Below are positions 13,401-25,968 of a stretch of DNA of 64,000 nt, piece after piece. Numbering within the stretch: the first letter of the stretch is position 1; every line of letters starts with the position of its first letter. The notes under the pieces were generated by a model that saw nothing but the letters and a program-made list of their open reading frames with translations, did not search any database and was not told the origin of the DNA. The position numbers and the translations under genes are program-made. Source of the stretch: Melieria omissa. Its lineage: Eukaryota > Arthropoda > Insecta > Diptera > Ulidiidae. The stretch is from the NCBI GenBank assembly GCA_963971225.1, contig OZ020269.1:81258450-81322449 (forward strand). The letters run 5' to 3'.

Positions 13401-15614
13401 ATAATCGTTTTTTGTATTTAGCTTTCAGAAAATCGTCTGCATTTGTCGTACCGTGGTAACTTTCTACCCAACTTTCCATGCCCCGCACCTAATGCATTCA
13501 GCCATATCCTGCGATTTAGACAAAAAACCTTATCGGCTTTAGTGCTTAATGTTACCTCTGATGCCGATAGACATTGTCTACAGTTTGTAATCCCAAAACA
13601 ACTTTCGTGGTGTCTAGAAGGAGGTTCTTGGTTTGGCTTTAAGTAAAATAAAGATTTAAAATCTCGCTTAGTTTTCTCGGTATTCAATTTCTAAAGTTGG
13701 CCAGTTAGTGAATTTTTAACTTATAATTATAACAACAAATTATAGAGAAAAACAACCGATATGCGGCCAAGTGTTCCAGATATCAAACATCTTATTAACA
13801 TTTTTTATTATGAAAACTTTATGAACCTTCTTTGGAAAAGTTCTTAAAATAAACAAGAAAAATGTATTAAAAACAATAATATTTAAAATAATTTCTGTGA
13901 TATCTAATTTCTCAATTTCAGTTTTCAAGATGACGATTGAGTTGAGAAGTTGAATACTGTTGGTGGCCGAGTGTTCTAGGTACTAATGGCTTTTTTTTTT
14001 TTAATTCATTCTTTTTGTGTTTGATATAAAGCAAAGAGTTTATAAAATATTTTTCTAATTTAAATTTCAATATCTTGAAAACTAGTCAGTTCTGTAACAA
14101 ATTTCATTCTAATATCTTCACTCGTTTAAGAGTTATTACACAAACCAGTCGGCTGACAGACGGACGAGCACTGTCATGCCAAGCATGGTAGAATAGTAAT
14201 ATTTCCGTATGAAAATCGTTGTTCTAGCGAATACAATCCAATGTTAGAATGCAATGTTAGAAATGCTGAAACCCTTTGCATTGCAAGAATAGTTTACTTT
14301 AGTGTTTGGTTGACAAGCCAAACCCATTGCTCTTCGCTGCTTATGCTCTTTGTACGCATTTTCTCGTTCTCTTACATCACTCATTTCAAAGCAAGCAAAC
14401 CACCAACCGCCCATGCCGAAGGGCCCAAAGGATGCCACCTGCCGTCGCCTGGGCACATAACTCCAGCACATCAGCGCCCCACCCCTCATCAGTGGGTCGT
14501 TGAACTATCAGTAGCTCAGTCGCAAATAGCTATTGCTTACTTTTCACTATTTACATTTTCAAACACACTACTTCCCAACAACACGGCAATTGCTTCCCGT
14601 TTAAGCAGCCAACTTATCGCCAAGTTACGGTTGCACTTTTAAACACCAGGTTATCCGATTGAATAAACTGTCGAGATGTAATAGGCGGACAAATATCGGT
14701 ACTGCGCTTAATATGTTAATTATAATGGTTAATTGGATAAATATTTTGAATGGGAGAAATTTCAACCGAGTGACCAAAATTTGGGATTATTGGCTATACA
14801 ACGCAAATTTTAACTTACAATTTGTCAAGTTTTCCTGATTTTTAACACTTTATGAGATTAGGTGTTCCAGATCCGTACGGGTGCTCAGATCTCAATAAGA
14901 TTCCAGAGAACAAGAGTCGCACCTTTTTGGTTTTTGGTTAAACGATATGCATATATGTATGTGTTGAAAAAATATCCAGTTTGTGGAAATTACACCTGTG
15001 CGGGGGATGCGCACTAAAATATATATATATATATATACATATCTTGTGACGATGTTTTTGTCCAGGACTGAGCATTTTCCAAAACGCGTGGCGAAATCAC
15101 GATTCAAATAATAACACAGGACAACAAATTTCGACTTTTGGTCGGCTTTTCTGGGTTTGACATCAGTTCTAGGGTAATTAGGTACCGCTGATTTCGACAA
15201 GCCGTTTTCAAAACTTAGTTTCCGTTTTCGCAAGAAATGGGCGTGTCACTTTTTCGGATTTTACCTGACTTTTTCACGTTTGGGATTGTAATTTCTAAAC
15301 GTATAAACCAGTTGACATGATATTCGCTTTGTGTCATTTGCAACACCCTACGGCTTCTTTTCCAATGTGAAAATGTGCAAAGTTTTTAATTTTGTTTTGA
15401 ACAATTCGAAATTGATTTGTTTTTTGCTTGTATTCCAAACTGTAAATGGAACATATAAAAGCGCATATTTTGAGGCCCTTAATTTTTTAAGGAAAGAGTA
15501 TGAAAAATGATGAAAATGGCTATGGTTCATTTTTGCTATTATTTCGATGAGAATGGGAACCACACCAATCAATTTGGCTGTGTTGTATTACTTGATGTTT
15601 CAGCTTTCATTTAA
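10417..15614. other. intergenic, no gene seen
   Basis: A TATA-like CTATAAAAAT lies at about 10710 and CA/CAA-rich tracts at 10570-10620 and 12830-12960, but no exon follows that I can defend. A (TG)n tract lies near 12761-12777 and an (AT)n tract near 15018-15037. Reading frames at 13418-13687 and 14892-15233 have no recognisable domain. Confidence 0.4.
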
Positions 15615-16293
15615 GGGGGTGTTCTGTAGTAAAATTTTCAAAAAATAGATTTTTTTTTTGCATTTTTCAACAGGTAATGTTATCTATCGTATAAAAAAAG
15701 GTCTTTGATGAATTCGGACCGGAAAGTCATTTGTAAAGGAGGTTTCGTCAGTTTTTCCCGAAACCATGTTTTTCGAACTGGTTCACACGATTACAAATGA
15801 TTGAGTAGACGGATTTTGATAATTTTTTTTTTAAATGTTTCTAAAAGTTGTCGCTATCGTCCGACGAGCGTTTTTTTCGATTTTGTTATTAGTTAGTGTT
15901 AAATAAATTTTTTTCATTTGAAACAATGGGAAAAAAAAAATTTTTTACTTTCAAGTCGCGCCATTTTGAGAATTTTGATGAAAAACAAAAAAGCTCCCGT
16001 CGGACGATAATCGCACTCATATAGATTACAACAAAAAAAAATTTTCCGATTTCCATGTTTCAGACTGGAGCAATCGTGTGAACCGTCAACGCATGTTTTT
16101 TTGGAGGGCATCACTTTGCGGCGCTGCAGTGCAGCAACGAATCAATATCTTTTCAAACCTTATACTGAATTTTGTAGTTAAAAGTATAATAAAACATTGA
16201 AAAAAAACCGCATAAAAAAAAATTGAATAGTTGCTTCACTGTAGAATTTAAAAAAACACCTAAGAAAACGAGCTGTTACTACAGAACACCCCC
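15615..16293. mobile_element. non-autonomous DNA transposon with TTAA target duplication (679 bp)
   Basis: The ends are an 18-bp perfect inverted repeat, GGGGGTGTTCTGTAGTAA on the left and its complement on the right. Both sides are flanked by TTAA (15611-15614 and 16294-16297). The interior is AT-rich, has a partial internal palindrome (GGTTCACACGATT near 15780 and its complement near 16070-16085), and carries no transposase. TTAA duplication is characteristic of piggyBac and Kolobok elements, but the end sequence does not start CCC as most piggyBac ends do, so the superfamily is open. Confidence 0.85.
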
Positions 16294-16297
16294 TTAA

Positions 16298-17548
16298 GAA
16301 AAACTCGAGCACTCAAGAGCTGAAAATTAAAGAAAGCCATAGAAAGCGAATTACAATACTCTCTATCTGCTACATTGTTATTTCATTAATGGTATTTTCT
16401 TTTAACATTCTAATACATTGATTTTCAACTATCATTAAAACGGGTTTTCGTTCTGCTGAAATATTTTTTACAGTTTATTGAGTATATATAAGCCCTCGAT
16501 ATATTTTTTATATATTTGTTTACTGATCCTGAATTTTCAATTGGTTTCATCAGTACCGTATAAGTTTGTATTGGGTTTTCTCCTTTCACTGTAAAGATAA
16601 AACAAAGTTTTAACCCGAAACCTTTGTTCATAAAGTTCATGATATATGTGAATACATACTTGTAAAACAGCCATCAACAACAAGTACGTTTCAAAATAAG
16701 CAAACGAAATTTTGAAGGATTCGAAAATACATTTTTGGCAAAGTTTCATGGACTCGATAAGTAATATTTTCTATAAGTGCAAACTATCCATATTTCGACG
16801 AGCGAGAGATTTCGTAAAGCACCCAAAGCCTGTTTGGACTGTTCCTTCGTTCAACAAAACTTGTGCCTCATCTTTTGTTCAGTAAATTATATGTTTATTT
16901 GTATTCATCATTTATTTGATATTCCTCAGGATAATGCTACACATATGCCATACATTTAAGAAAATGTTCAAGTATATCTACATATGCACGCGCACAAGTT
17001 ATTGTACATAAAATATATTTTAATATGCTTTATATCCCGGATATACAATATAGTATTCAAAACTCCAAAAGGAGTATGGAAAATACGTTTTCTTGCTTTG
17101 GATAAAAATAGAACCCTTATAGATTTCAACAGACGGTTTCTCTGTGAGACAAATGCGCACATGCTCGCACTGTCACGCCTACGCCAGGCGGTGGACAGTG
17201 TGTGTGCATGCGGCATCCAAATAGGTAATACCCTTTTGTATAATACTTGAACGCTTTGGCTTTCGCAGTTAGTTTGTTCACGTTTAGGTAATTGAGGTGA
17301 GGTCTAGATTAGTTTTACACACACACATATACATCAATAACACATGCGGTTAATAAAAATATTGGACTATGAACGATCTATGCAAGGAACAACAGAACAG
17401 TTTAATTAGGTAGTAATATGTATGTGTTTAGGTCTATGACAGCGTAAATTGAGCCATTTCCATCGGTGCCTCTGCCGCGGAGTAACCAGCCGGCCGCGCT
17501 CGGTGTCAGCGTCAGCGCGCTCAGCAGTGCTCGATCGCAGCTGGTGCC
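16298..17548. other. intergenic, no gene seen
   Basis: AT-rich sequence with no recognisable coding sequence. A GC-rich patch from about 17460 is the 3' flank, probably the 3' UTR, of the minus-strand gene that ends at 17549. Confidence 0.4.
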
Positions 17549-17752
17549 TTACAAGATGCTGCAGGTGCTTTTCTCACGGAACGGGTTCACCTTCTGGCTA
17601 GAGAAGCCGTTCAGCAAACAATCCTCGTTCTCGTGCTCGGATACGTACTTGATCATTAGCTGACACGCCTGCGACACCTGTATGCGCGGCACGTCCACCT
17701 CGCGCCGCAGCTGCTCATTGATGGTGCGCTGCTGCTGTAGGTTAGCAGCCAT
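17549..17752 (-). CDS. G-protein gamma subunit, diverged Ggamma1 paralog
   Basis: Gamma subunits pair with G-beta and are tethered to the plasma membrane by a prenylated C-terminus. From the ATG at 17752 this gives 67 aa with the GGL-type helix (LQQQR, EQLRRE, MIKYVSEHENED), the gamma signature NPFREK, and a C-terminal CAAX box CSIL whose final Leu predicts geranylgeranylation. Over 70 aligned residues it matches the protein encoded at 25600-25812 at about 44 positions (63%), with an almost unchanged C-terminal third. The frame stays open and conserved upstream of the ATG (GLAETAVLDI just before it), although the position equivalent to the first Met of the other gene is TTG, so either the second Met or an upstream exon supplies the start. 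The frame is intact, which suggests a functional duplicate. CCT8 lies between the two copies. Confidence 0.85.
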   Translation of the reverse strand: MAANLQQQRTINEQLRREVDVPRIQVSQACQLMIKYVSEHENEDCLLNGFSSQKVNPFREKSTCSIL

Positions 17753-19342
17753 GATGTCCAATACGGCAGTCTCCGCGAGCCCTATGGTGACGGTGGTCCG
17801 CAACGCGCCAGCACGCGCAAGTCACAACGTTAAGAATAACTTGTGGCGTTTCGGTTTCGAGAGGGCGCAAATATATACGCCAAAAGATGGTCCAAAGTGA
17901 GAATGCAACTTTCGGTCTTCGGTCAGCTGACGTCTTCTGCACCGGCTCGCAAAAATTTTAAGCTGTTGAATAACGCACTGACTCTTGGAGATGCAGGTTC
18001 GATTTACGATGGATTAAGAGGTTTTTGATTTTAAACAATTTTTGTGCAGACTCCTATATTGCTTTTGATGTGTATTAACAAGCGATTAGTAAATGTGGAT
18101 AACGGAAAATCAATAATGCGACAGTGCACTGCACGCCGACAGGTGTCGTTCATATCGGCAAACGGAGCTGCCAAGTATACTCAACGCTTATGGTGCAACT
18201 CCATAACACGCTTTGTTTGGAGCAACGTTTGTTTCGCTTGTCTTGCTTTTGACGCATTTGATAGATTTAACGCTGACAATAATACTTTGTGGTGTGAAAA
18301 CAGAACAACTTGACGACAATGGATAAGGAAATTGTGGATTTTAATGAATTCATAGACTTCATTGACTTTGTTTGCATAATTGTTTGAACTGTAAGTGGTC
18401 AGAAAAACCCAATTGGGACCAATATCAAATTGCACGAAAATAAATACAAATAAGTAAAATCCTAACCTATTATCCGATTTTTGTTTATGGTAGAATTGAA
18501 CTTATTGATATAATTGAACGTTACTATGAATATTATTAGCTTTGTTTTGAAGTCTTTAACGAGAAGAAGCTATTTATCAATAACATTTAAAATGAGATAT
18601 GGACTTACCACCCAATCGAACGATGCGAACAAAGGGTCGAAAAGTAGAAAGTTGGCTTTTTACGAATTTCATTCCAACATTTGTATAGTTGTTAAATTGT
18701 ATAGCGTTGTATAATACTGCATTTATAAAAGAAACTATTAATGTTTTAAGTAAAAATTGTTCTTGGTGTCTTTAAATATAAAACAAATACTGAAGAACGC
18801 GCCAAACGCGATATTTTCTGTGGTTCAATTTTTAAAGAGCACTAAATTTAGTGCGAAATGCACTAAACTGCTTCCTTCGAAGTCTATAATCGAGTCGCAC
18901 CGCTGGAACACGCAATCACTATTTTCTTGACACCAGTTGCGCACTGTGTATATGGTTTATTCTGTGCTGCCAGCTGATTAGACCAAAGCGTGAATTTTAT
19001 TGAAAGTGTCGAAAGCGTTGTTGCGAACAAAGCGTGTTATAGAGTGACACTTTTAATAAACATAACATTACAATTGTTCAAGCTTCGTTAACTCAAAACT
19101 TGTGCTAGAAAAACAAAAAACTTTTAAAATAAACTGAAATATGTTATGTATTGCATAAAACATTTCATTGCGTTTACATAAACCGTTTTCTGGCAGCACT
19201 ATATCGTCCAGAATATTCCATAGTCACAAAGTCCGTCTATTGTGAACGGACCAACTGTCATGCTTAGCGTGTTTGAGGTTAGTCAAGCACTCCGTTGATT
19301 CCATTGCCTGTTCGTGACATCGTAGTAAATCTGTGAGCAAAA
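17753..19342. other. intergenic or 5' flanks of Ggamma paralog and CCT8
   Basis: It should contain upstream exon(s) of the minus-strand Ggamma paralog and the CCT8 promoter. I could not place either exactly. No other gene is recognised. Confidence 0.35.
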
Positions 19343-21222
19343 ATGGCTTTATCTGTACCGAAAGCACCAGGAGTAGCTCAAATGCTTAAGGATGGCGCGC
19401 GGGTAAGTTTAAAATTGTTGTTTCTTAATAAAACGGTGGAAAATGTTGCTAAGTTAAGTGAAGAAAAAACACAGACATGCGTCGAGCCCAATGCGTATTG
19501 CATTAGTCATCGAACCGGGTGGGCGCTCCGGTTGTGTCATATTTGTAATGTGAATGAAATTGATCCTTCATGTTATTGCAGATGTACAGCGGCCTGGAGG
19601 AGGCAGTGTACCGTAACATCACTGCGTGTAAGGAATTTGCGCAGACCATGCGCTCGGCATACGGTCCCAATGGCATGAACAAAATGGTCATCAATCACAT
19701 TGAGAAGCAGTTTGTCACAAGCGATGCGGGCACTATCATGCGCGAGTTGGACGTCGAGCATCCGGCCGCCAAGTTGATGGTTATGGCCAGCCAGATGCAA
19801 GACGCAGAGGTTGGCGATGGCACAAACTTTGTTGTGATTTTTGCTGGTGCTCTACTAGAAGCAGCCGAGGAATTGCTGCGTTTGGGCATAACCACGTCCG
19901 AGATTGCCGACGGTTATGAAAAAGCCATGGAAAAGGCATTGGAAATCCTACCAAAGTTGGTGTGTCACGAGATTGAGGACTACCGCGATGTGGATAAGGT
20001 CAAGGAGTGTCTCACTTCCGCGATCATGTCGAAACAGTACGGGCAGGAAGAATTCCTCACTGATTTGGTAGCACGTGCCTGTGTGGCTATTCTACCCGAT
20101 AAGGGCACCTTTAATGTGGACAACATTCGGGTGTGCAAAATTCTCGGTAGCGGCCTGAACAAGTCTGAGGTTGTACACGGCATGGTGTTTAAGCGCTTTG
20201 TCGAGGGTGACGTCACATATGCCGAGAAGGCGAAGGTGGTAATCTTCTCCTGCCCTGTAGACATCATTCAAACCGAAACCAAGGGCACTGTGCTGATTAA
20301 ATCTGCAGATGAGCTGTTGAACTTCTCCGCGGGGGAGGAGAACCTGCTGGAGTCGCAGATCAAAGCCATCGCTGATGCTGGCGTAAAGGTGGTAGTGTCG
20401 GGTGGCAAAGTGGGCGACATGGCGCTCCACTTCCTCAACAAATACGGCTTGATGGCGATTCGTCTGAATTCCAAATTCGATTTGCGGCGCCTTAGTCGCG
20501 CAGTGAATGCAACAGTGCTGCCGCGCATCACTACACCGAGCCAGGAAGAGCTGGGCTACTGCGATAAAGTGTGCATCGAGGAGCTAGGCGATACAGCAGT
20601 TGTCGCGTTTAGGTACGGAGTAAACTGAACATGTGTGTTAGCAGATTAACTTGTTTTTTTCGGTTTTCACAGAAACGAGGGCAAAGATGCCCGCATTTCG
20701 ACAATTGTGGTGCGTGGTGCAACCGATAATTTCATGGACGACATTGAGCGGGCACTGGAAGACGGTGTCAATAACTTCAAAGGGCTGTCGCGTGACGGTC
20801 GCTATGTGCCTGGCGCTGGTGCGGCCGAAATTGAATTGGCCACACAACTGGCGGCCTACGCTGACACCCTGCCTGGTCTGGAACAGTACGCCGTGCGCAA
20901 ATTCGCCACCGCGCTCGAAGTATTCCCTAAAGCGCTGGCTGAGAACTCGGGCGTAAATGGCACCGAAATCATAAACCTACTGTATCTTGCACACAACGAG
21001 ACGAGTGGCAAGAATGTCGGCTTCAATATTGATGCAGAAAAACCCGACACCGTAGACGTGACAAAGACAAATATCATCGATTTATACCAAGCAAAGTACT
21101 GGGGTCTGAAGTATGCCGTAGGTGCCGCCACCACCATACTCAAAGTGGATCAAATTATCATGGCGAAGCGCGCTGGTGGTCCGAAAGCCCGACAGCAGGC
21201 CGGCAGTGATGACGAAAGTTAG
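19343..21222 (+). CDS. CCT8: T-complex protein 1 subunit theta (CCT8)
   Basis: A subunit of the cytosolic TRiC/CCT chaperonin, the ATP-driven two-ring complex that folds actin, tubulin and WD40 proteins. Three exons: 19343-19402, 19582-20612 and 20673-21222. The donors are GTAAGT and GTACGG, the acceptors TTGCAG and TTCACAG, and all phases close to 546 aa, a normal length for the family. The equatorial domain carries SAYGPNGMNK and the nucleotide motif GDGTN at about residues 98-102. A second ATP-domain block follows the last intron (GATDNFMDDIERALEDGVN), and the C-terminus ends in acidic DDES. Start: the ATG at 19343 gives the expected short N-terminal arm (MALSVPKAPG). An AATAAA lies about 240 bp after the stop. 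Codon use is GC-rich, as expected for a highly expressed host gene. The gene sits between two minus-strand Ggamma genes. Confidence 0.97.
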
Positions 21223-21465
21223 ACTGTATTCACGCCACAATATCAGACGCCTTCTCATATGTATTAACCATCCGTTACTCGTTTAAGTTGCCCACTACTG
21301 ATGAAAACAAACAGATTTTTTCCAGTGGCACTGCATTTTCGTTTCCACAGATTTTCTACATACACTTTCAATGTAACTAATATTTATGCTTTAGATTCTC
21401 TGATAACATGTGAATTGAAAACGCTTGTCAGTGCTGGACCGGCTTGCATTAAAAACTAAATGAAC

Positions 21466-21471
21466 AATAAA
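21466..21471 (+). terminator. poly(A) signal of CCT8
   Basis: AATAAA lies 244 bases past the CCT8 stop and is the first strong signal on that strand. Confidence 0.6.
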
Positions 21472-24400
21472 ATATTAATTGATGAAAATCTAAAAAAAAA
21501 AGTACTTTAAGTATATTACTTGAGTAGGAAATAGGATGATGAGGGCAAACCGACTTGCCCAATCATAATAGGGGTATTACAGCGAGTAATCTTCTATATA
21601 TATAAAAGAAAGTGGATGTATGTGTGTAAGCGTATCACGTTCAAACGGACCGACCGATTTCCATGGGGTTTTTTTGGTGTATTCGCCTTGAGTCAGTTCA
21701 GTTATGGGAAAAGACAATTCCGAAAAATCTATTGGAAAAGTCAGAAAATCCCTGCCATATTTGACCGTGAATTCTGATAATTTTCTGACGATAACTTCAC
21801 ACATCAATTACATTCACTACGAACTTATTATTTAGTCATGTCCTTCGACAGAGGGAATGGGGCGAGTATTGGACGAGGGGGCGTGGCACCACCCATACAA
21901 CCCAAATCTTAATAATGGAATATCTTCGAAATTGTAAGGTGTACAAAATTGCAAATTAAGTATAGCGTCGTCCCATAGATGTGTCATTCTACTGGTAAGA
22001 TTTAATGGGCGTTGGACAAAGGGCGTGGCACATTTTCTGTGACCCAAACAAATGTCGTGCGAGACGAAGTTCAGGTCAGAAGTCAGGTTGTGAAGTATGT
22101 TTCAAAGAACCATTTCTCATTTGAAAACACACCACATCTCTGAACCTAATTGAGTTTGAAAGAGTTTAAAGTAGTTTATACGGTGATAACATTCAAACAA
22201 ATTCAACCAAAAGTTACTTTGAGACACCAAACATTGCCCAATAACTGAACAAGAGTTATTTGAGAGTTCACTTTAAAAATGCGTCGGACTTTCTATTAGA
22301 TTCTGAAGTAAAGTACATCTGAAAAGTTTCAAATGAAACGGTTTGAAAGCTCTTGGTCCAGGAAACCAAAATTCAGAGCGTTTTTAGCACAAAATGAATA
22401 AAAACATAAAGCAAAACAGTTGGAGAAAAAAACTCGTTCCAGCAGCGGCTTTTTGTGTCAGATACACTTTGTTCGAATCTATTTGGAGGTTTTGCTGAGT
22501 GCAACGACTAGTTCATAGTACCTGTAATTTAGCGGTCGTCTGCTGATTTACCGCTTTGAACTCGCAAACACCACACTTCCTCCTACACCCGGCGCAAGTT
22601 TTCGTTGCTATCAGCGTTTCCCCTGCCATTTCCCAACCGCCACCTTATACAAATAAAACACACCATATCCCGTTTCGGTTTCGGGTTCCTCTAGGTAACA
22701 CATCTAAGTTTTATTTGAATCCAAGCAAACGATTATTTATCATTGTTATTACTTTTTGTATTCATTTTTTGTGTTGTTTGTTACGAATGTCATTTTGTTT
22801 AATTGGTTGAAGCAATTACAAGAAAATTGAATGTTACTTTGATATCTTCTTCGAATGAGTACGTAATATTTGTTTCTGATTTTTGTTTAATATAATTGCG
22901 AAAAATTTTCGAAGAAATTGTTCAAGGAAAAGCTGAAATATATACTATGCCTTGCATAAGTATTCTTCTTATAAGAATTCATGTGCATATACTGTCAAAA
23001 ACATTTGCTACTGATATAAGCCTAATCTGATCTTGCTCAAGCAAAGTCAAGCAGTCAGGTGGTGTCCACTAAGGTCGAAGCTAAACGGCACCAGACCCGG
23101 TCGTCGGCGACCGAAGCGCCGACTCGCGGTCGTTTTGTGCCGCATCAGACAACCCAAATACTAGCAAGGTGTGTGAATTACTTTAGTTTTGATTTGAACA
23201 AGAAATTGTAGCTACCAAAATCTACTAATTGCAAGCGCTGCTCTACATATTTAAAGAAGTTCGCCACAAATTACGTGCGCTGCCGTTTGCGACAATTGTC
23301 ACTGCAGTGCTCACAATTGCCACAAACGTGGACCAGCCCGCCGAACTACCCGCAGTGCGCACAGTCTGCCCAAATCCATGACGGTTCGCGCAGTTTTTTG
23401 CTATTTGCTCACGACAGCAAAACAAAGCGCGTACCGGCGGCACACAAACGCTCGATCGCATCGAATCGCGGGTCCGACGACACTTTTCTGAAGTTCCGCA
23501 AGCTCAAGACTACCTCGAGCACTCAACGAAACTGCCTTATTGCCCGTGTCCAAGCAAACCCAAGCTGTCAGTAATCATATATGTATGTATGTACGCACAA
23601 ACGTCAACGTACGAGCGTATGAATACCATACCTATATGCATTTAAGGCATGCAGTCTTCTTTGCACTCGTGTGCTATACAAATCCTTTTCGGATCTTCGG
23701 CATAAACGCCCTTCAGTGAAGCTACCACTTAAGTGCTGTTGGGGTCTGGCATCCGAAGTAGCGCGAAGCAACGCCTTTCCGCTGGCGTGCGTCCCATTCG
23801 AACGTCGCTATTGCGACGTCTAAACTATTGGCAACCAGATGGAATATGCGCATCCGCATCCCACCCCATGTCACACCGGTTCATTTTGATTATTGGCTAA
23901 ACCGCACTGTCACTTGGTCGCAATGACGTACGTATGTAAGTATGTGTGTATACCCTAACACTACGTTTCGTTGCTCTCGATTATATTCTAAACAAACAGA
24001 CCGCAAAAGGCGCTCGGCGAAAAGTAAATGACACAACTAACATCAATATCTCGGTTTCGGCTGGTTTGCCGGAAAATGGGAGCCTACTTGGAAGAGTTGG
24101 GTACGACGGGGCTGCAACACTAATTCTCTATTCAAAAACATCCATTACTATTGTTAACTTAAATTTTGCCTATATCACAATGAATTTGTGCCCACGTGCA
24201 CATAACTAAAATTTACCTAAACCGAAGCGTGCATAAGGAAAACGAAAAGTCAACTGGCCGCCTACTACTGGCTGGTTGGGTTTTCGACAGGAAAAGTGCA
24301 TGTCGTGGGATCCGGATGTTGTATGCGTGTGTGTTGGGCGCGTGCGACTGGCGCAGCGGCAGCAGTTCAGCAGCCGGTAGTGCGCGGCAAACTTCCTTAA

Positions 24401-25599
24401 ATTCGCGCCGAGCCGGTCACTAAATTGAGTACTTCGCTTATAAATTTACTGTTCCATTGGAGTTTAAGTTACTGTAAATGTGGAATTTCTCTCGATCCCT
24501 AATAATAAATTGTTAATAAAGCGTTGCCGCAAAGCTTGTAATACCCGCTAATATAATCATTCGGTTAATAAATAGATATTCGTGTATATATATACTCTGA
24601 TACTGGGGAGCGCTCGCCGGATGCCGCAATAGCGTTCAAGTGCATAATCCTGTTCTTCTACTTGGGCACTTGGAGCGCCGATAGGCGCCCGTTACGTATT
24701 AGTTGCGGCGCGGGCGCAGCAACTCAGCTAAATGTGTAGTAAATTTAAACTTGTTTTCGTAGTAAAATAGTATTTGCTTCAATTTGCTTGCTTTGCTTGC
24801 TTTGTTCGCTGAATTATTGCGAGTAATATTTAGTGTTTAATAAGAGGTTCACGTGAGTAGTAGTTGTTTGAGTAGTAATCATAATAATGCTAATAGTTTC
24901 AATAAATGTGGTGAAAGTACTTGTTCTTGGCTTTGGAGGGGTTCGCAATGCGCTTCGCTTTATTGGAGTAATCGTGTGTAAATATTTTGCATACTATAAA
25001 TATGTTGTTGTTATTAGTATAGAAGAATATATATTCATATAAACTTTCCGTATTCGCATACAAGTTGCAGTTCCGTACATGTCTGTGTGCGATGTGTGTG
25101 CAGGTGAGTTTGGGTGTTGGGGGGGATACTTGTTGCTGCACAGTCGACAGGTAATGCTGCCAATGGGCCCGCCTCCGGCTGCACCCACATATTGGCTTGC
25201 GTATATAGCATTCATCAGGTGATAACGTGCATAAATCTGAGAATATATTATCGGCTCTAATATTAAATGCTCGTCTACTCGCATTTGCCGCTTAAATATT
25301 GAGAGTTGTCGCAACAGGTGCTGCCGCTATTTTTGTTGCTTTGTCTAAATTGGTGGTGGTGGTGGTGTTGAGTTAATCGGGTTTTGTTTGTTGCATCTCC
25401 AGTTTGCTTTCCGCGTCCACTCGTGCCTTTAAGCTCATTGACTTGCCTAGCACACAACATTTCCACTTCGTACGCAACTTCATTGATCGTCCTTCTGCCA
25501 TTCCTACTTCTTTCTTCCTTCCATTCATCCCCAACGCACTGCCGCCGCTCCTTTTTATAGAACTCGCACAGGCCGCGTCCCCTCACAATGCTTGTTGAC
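21472..25599. other. intergenic, no gene seen
   Basis: 21590-22080 (a TATATATATAAAAGAAAGTG-like start, then phrases such as GGGCGTGG) resembles dispersed repeat DNA that I cannot classify. GC-rich patches at 23040-23580 and 24230-24420 might hold untranslated exons, but neither strand shows a protein I recognise. The last few hundred bases before 25599 are probably Ggamma1 3' UTR on the minus strand. Confidence 0.35.
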
Positions 25600-25812
25600 T
25601 TAGAGAACAGTGCATGAAGACTTCTCGCGGAAGGGATTGACCTTCTGACTGGAGAAGCCGGTCAGCAGGTAGTCCTCCTGCTCGTGCTCAGTGATGTACT
25701 TGATCATCTGGGCGCACGACTCCGACACGGGTTGGCGTACGATGGCCGCCTCGCGGCGCAGCTGCTCGACGACGATTCGTTGTTGTTGCAGTGAGGATGA
25801 CATTACGTCCAT
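25600..25812 (-). CDS. Ggamma1: G-protein gamma-1 subunit (70 aa)
   Basis: Ortholog of Drosophila Ggamma1, the gamma partner of G-beta in heterotrimeric G-protein signalling (asymmetric division, heart and septate-junction formation in flies). It has 70 aa beginning MDVMSSSLQQQR, a GGL helix, NPFREK near the end, and the CAAX box CTVL, where the final Leu predicts geranylgeranylation. The length equals that of the fly protein. Just upstream, the frame is open for GLSETAV as far as an AG (ACCATAG) that can serve as a splice acceptor. The same residues precede the paralog at 17549-17752. Further upstream in this frame there is a TAG and no ATG, so any longer protein would need an upstream exon. 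With ATG at 25812 the protein is complete as it stands. Confidence 0.95.
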   Translation of the reverse strand: MDVMSSSLQQQRIVVEQLRREAAIVRQPVSESCAQMIKYITEHEQEDYLLTGFSSQKVNPFREKSSCTVL

Positions 25813-25935
25813 AACGGCTGTCTCGGATAGGCCTATGGTTGAGAATTTGCAAGAGATGCCGTTCGTATAGAAACAATGTGTGGAAACTGGAAACTACTAA
25901 GAACTGGCTGAAAGGGTGGGGGATGAGCTCTTATT

Positions 25936-25968
25936 GTGGTGGTGGTGGTGGTGGTGGTGGTGGTGGTG
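25936..25968. repeat. (GTG/CAC)n trinucleotide microsatellite
   Basis: About ten uninterrupted GGT/GTG units in non-coding DNA just upstream of Ggamma1. A shorter GGT run lies at about 25351-25368. Confidence 0.85.

Noticed and set aside
23243..23574. Open frames on both strands near 23.4 kb
   Set aside because: No recognisable domain. Openness follows from base composition, and no splice or poly(A) context was found.
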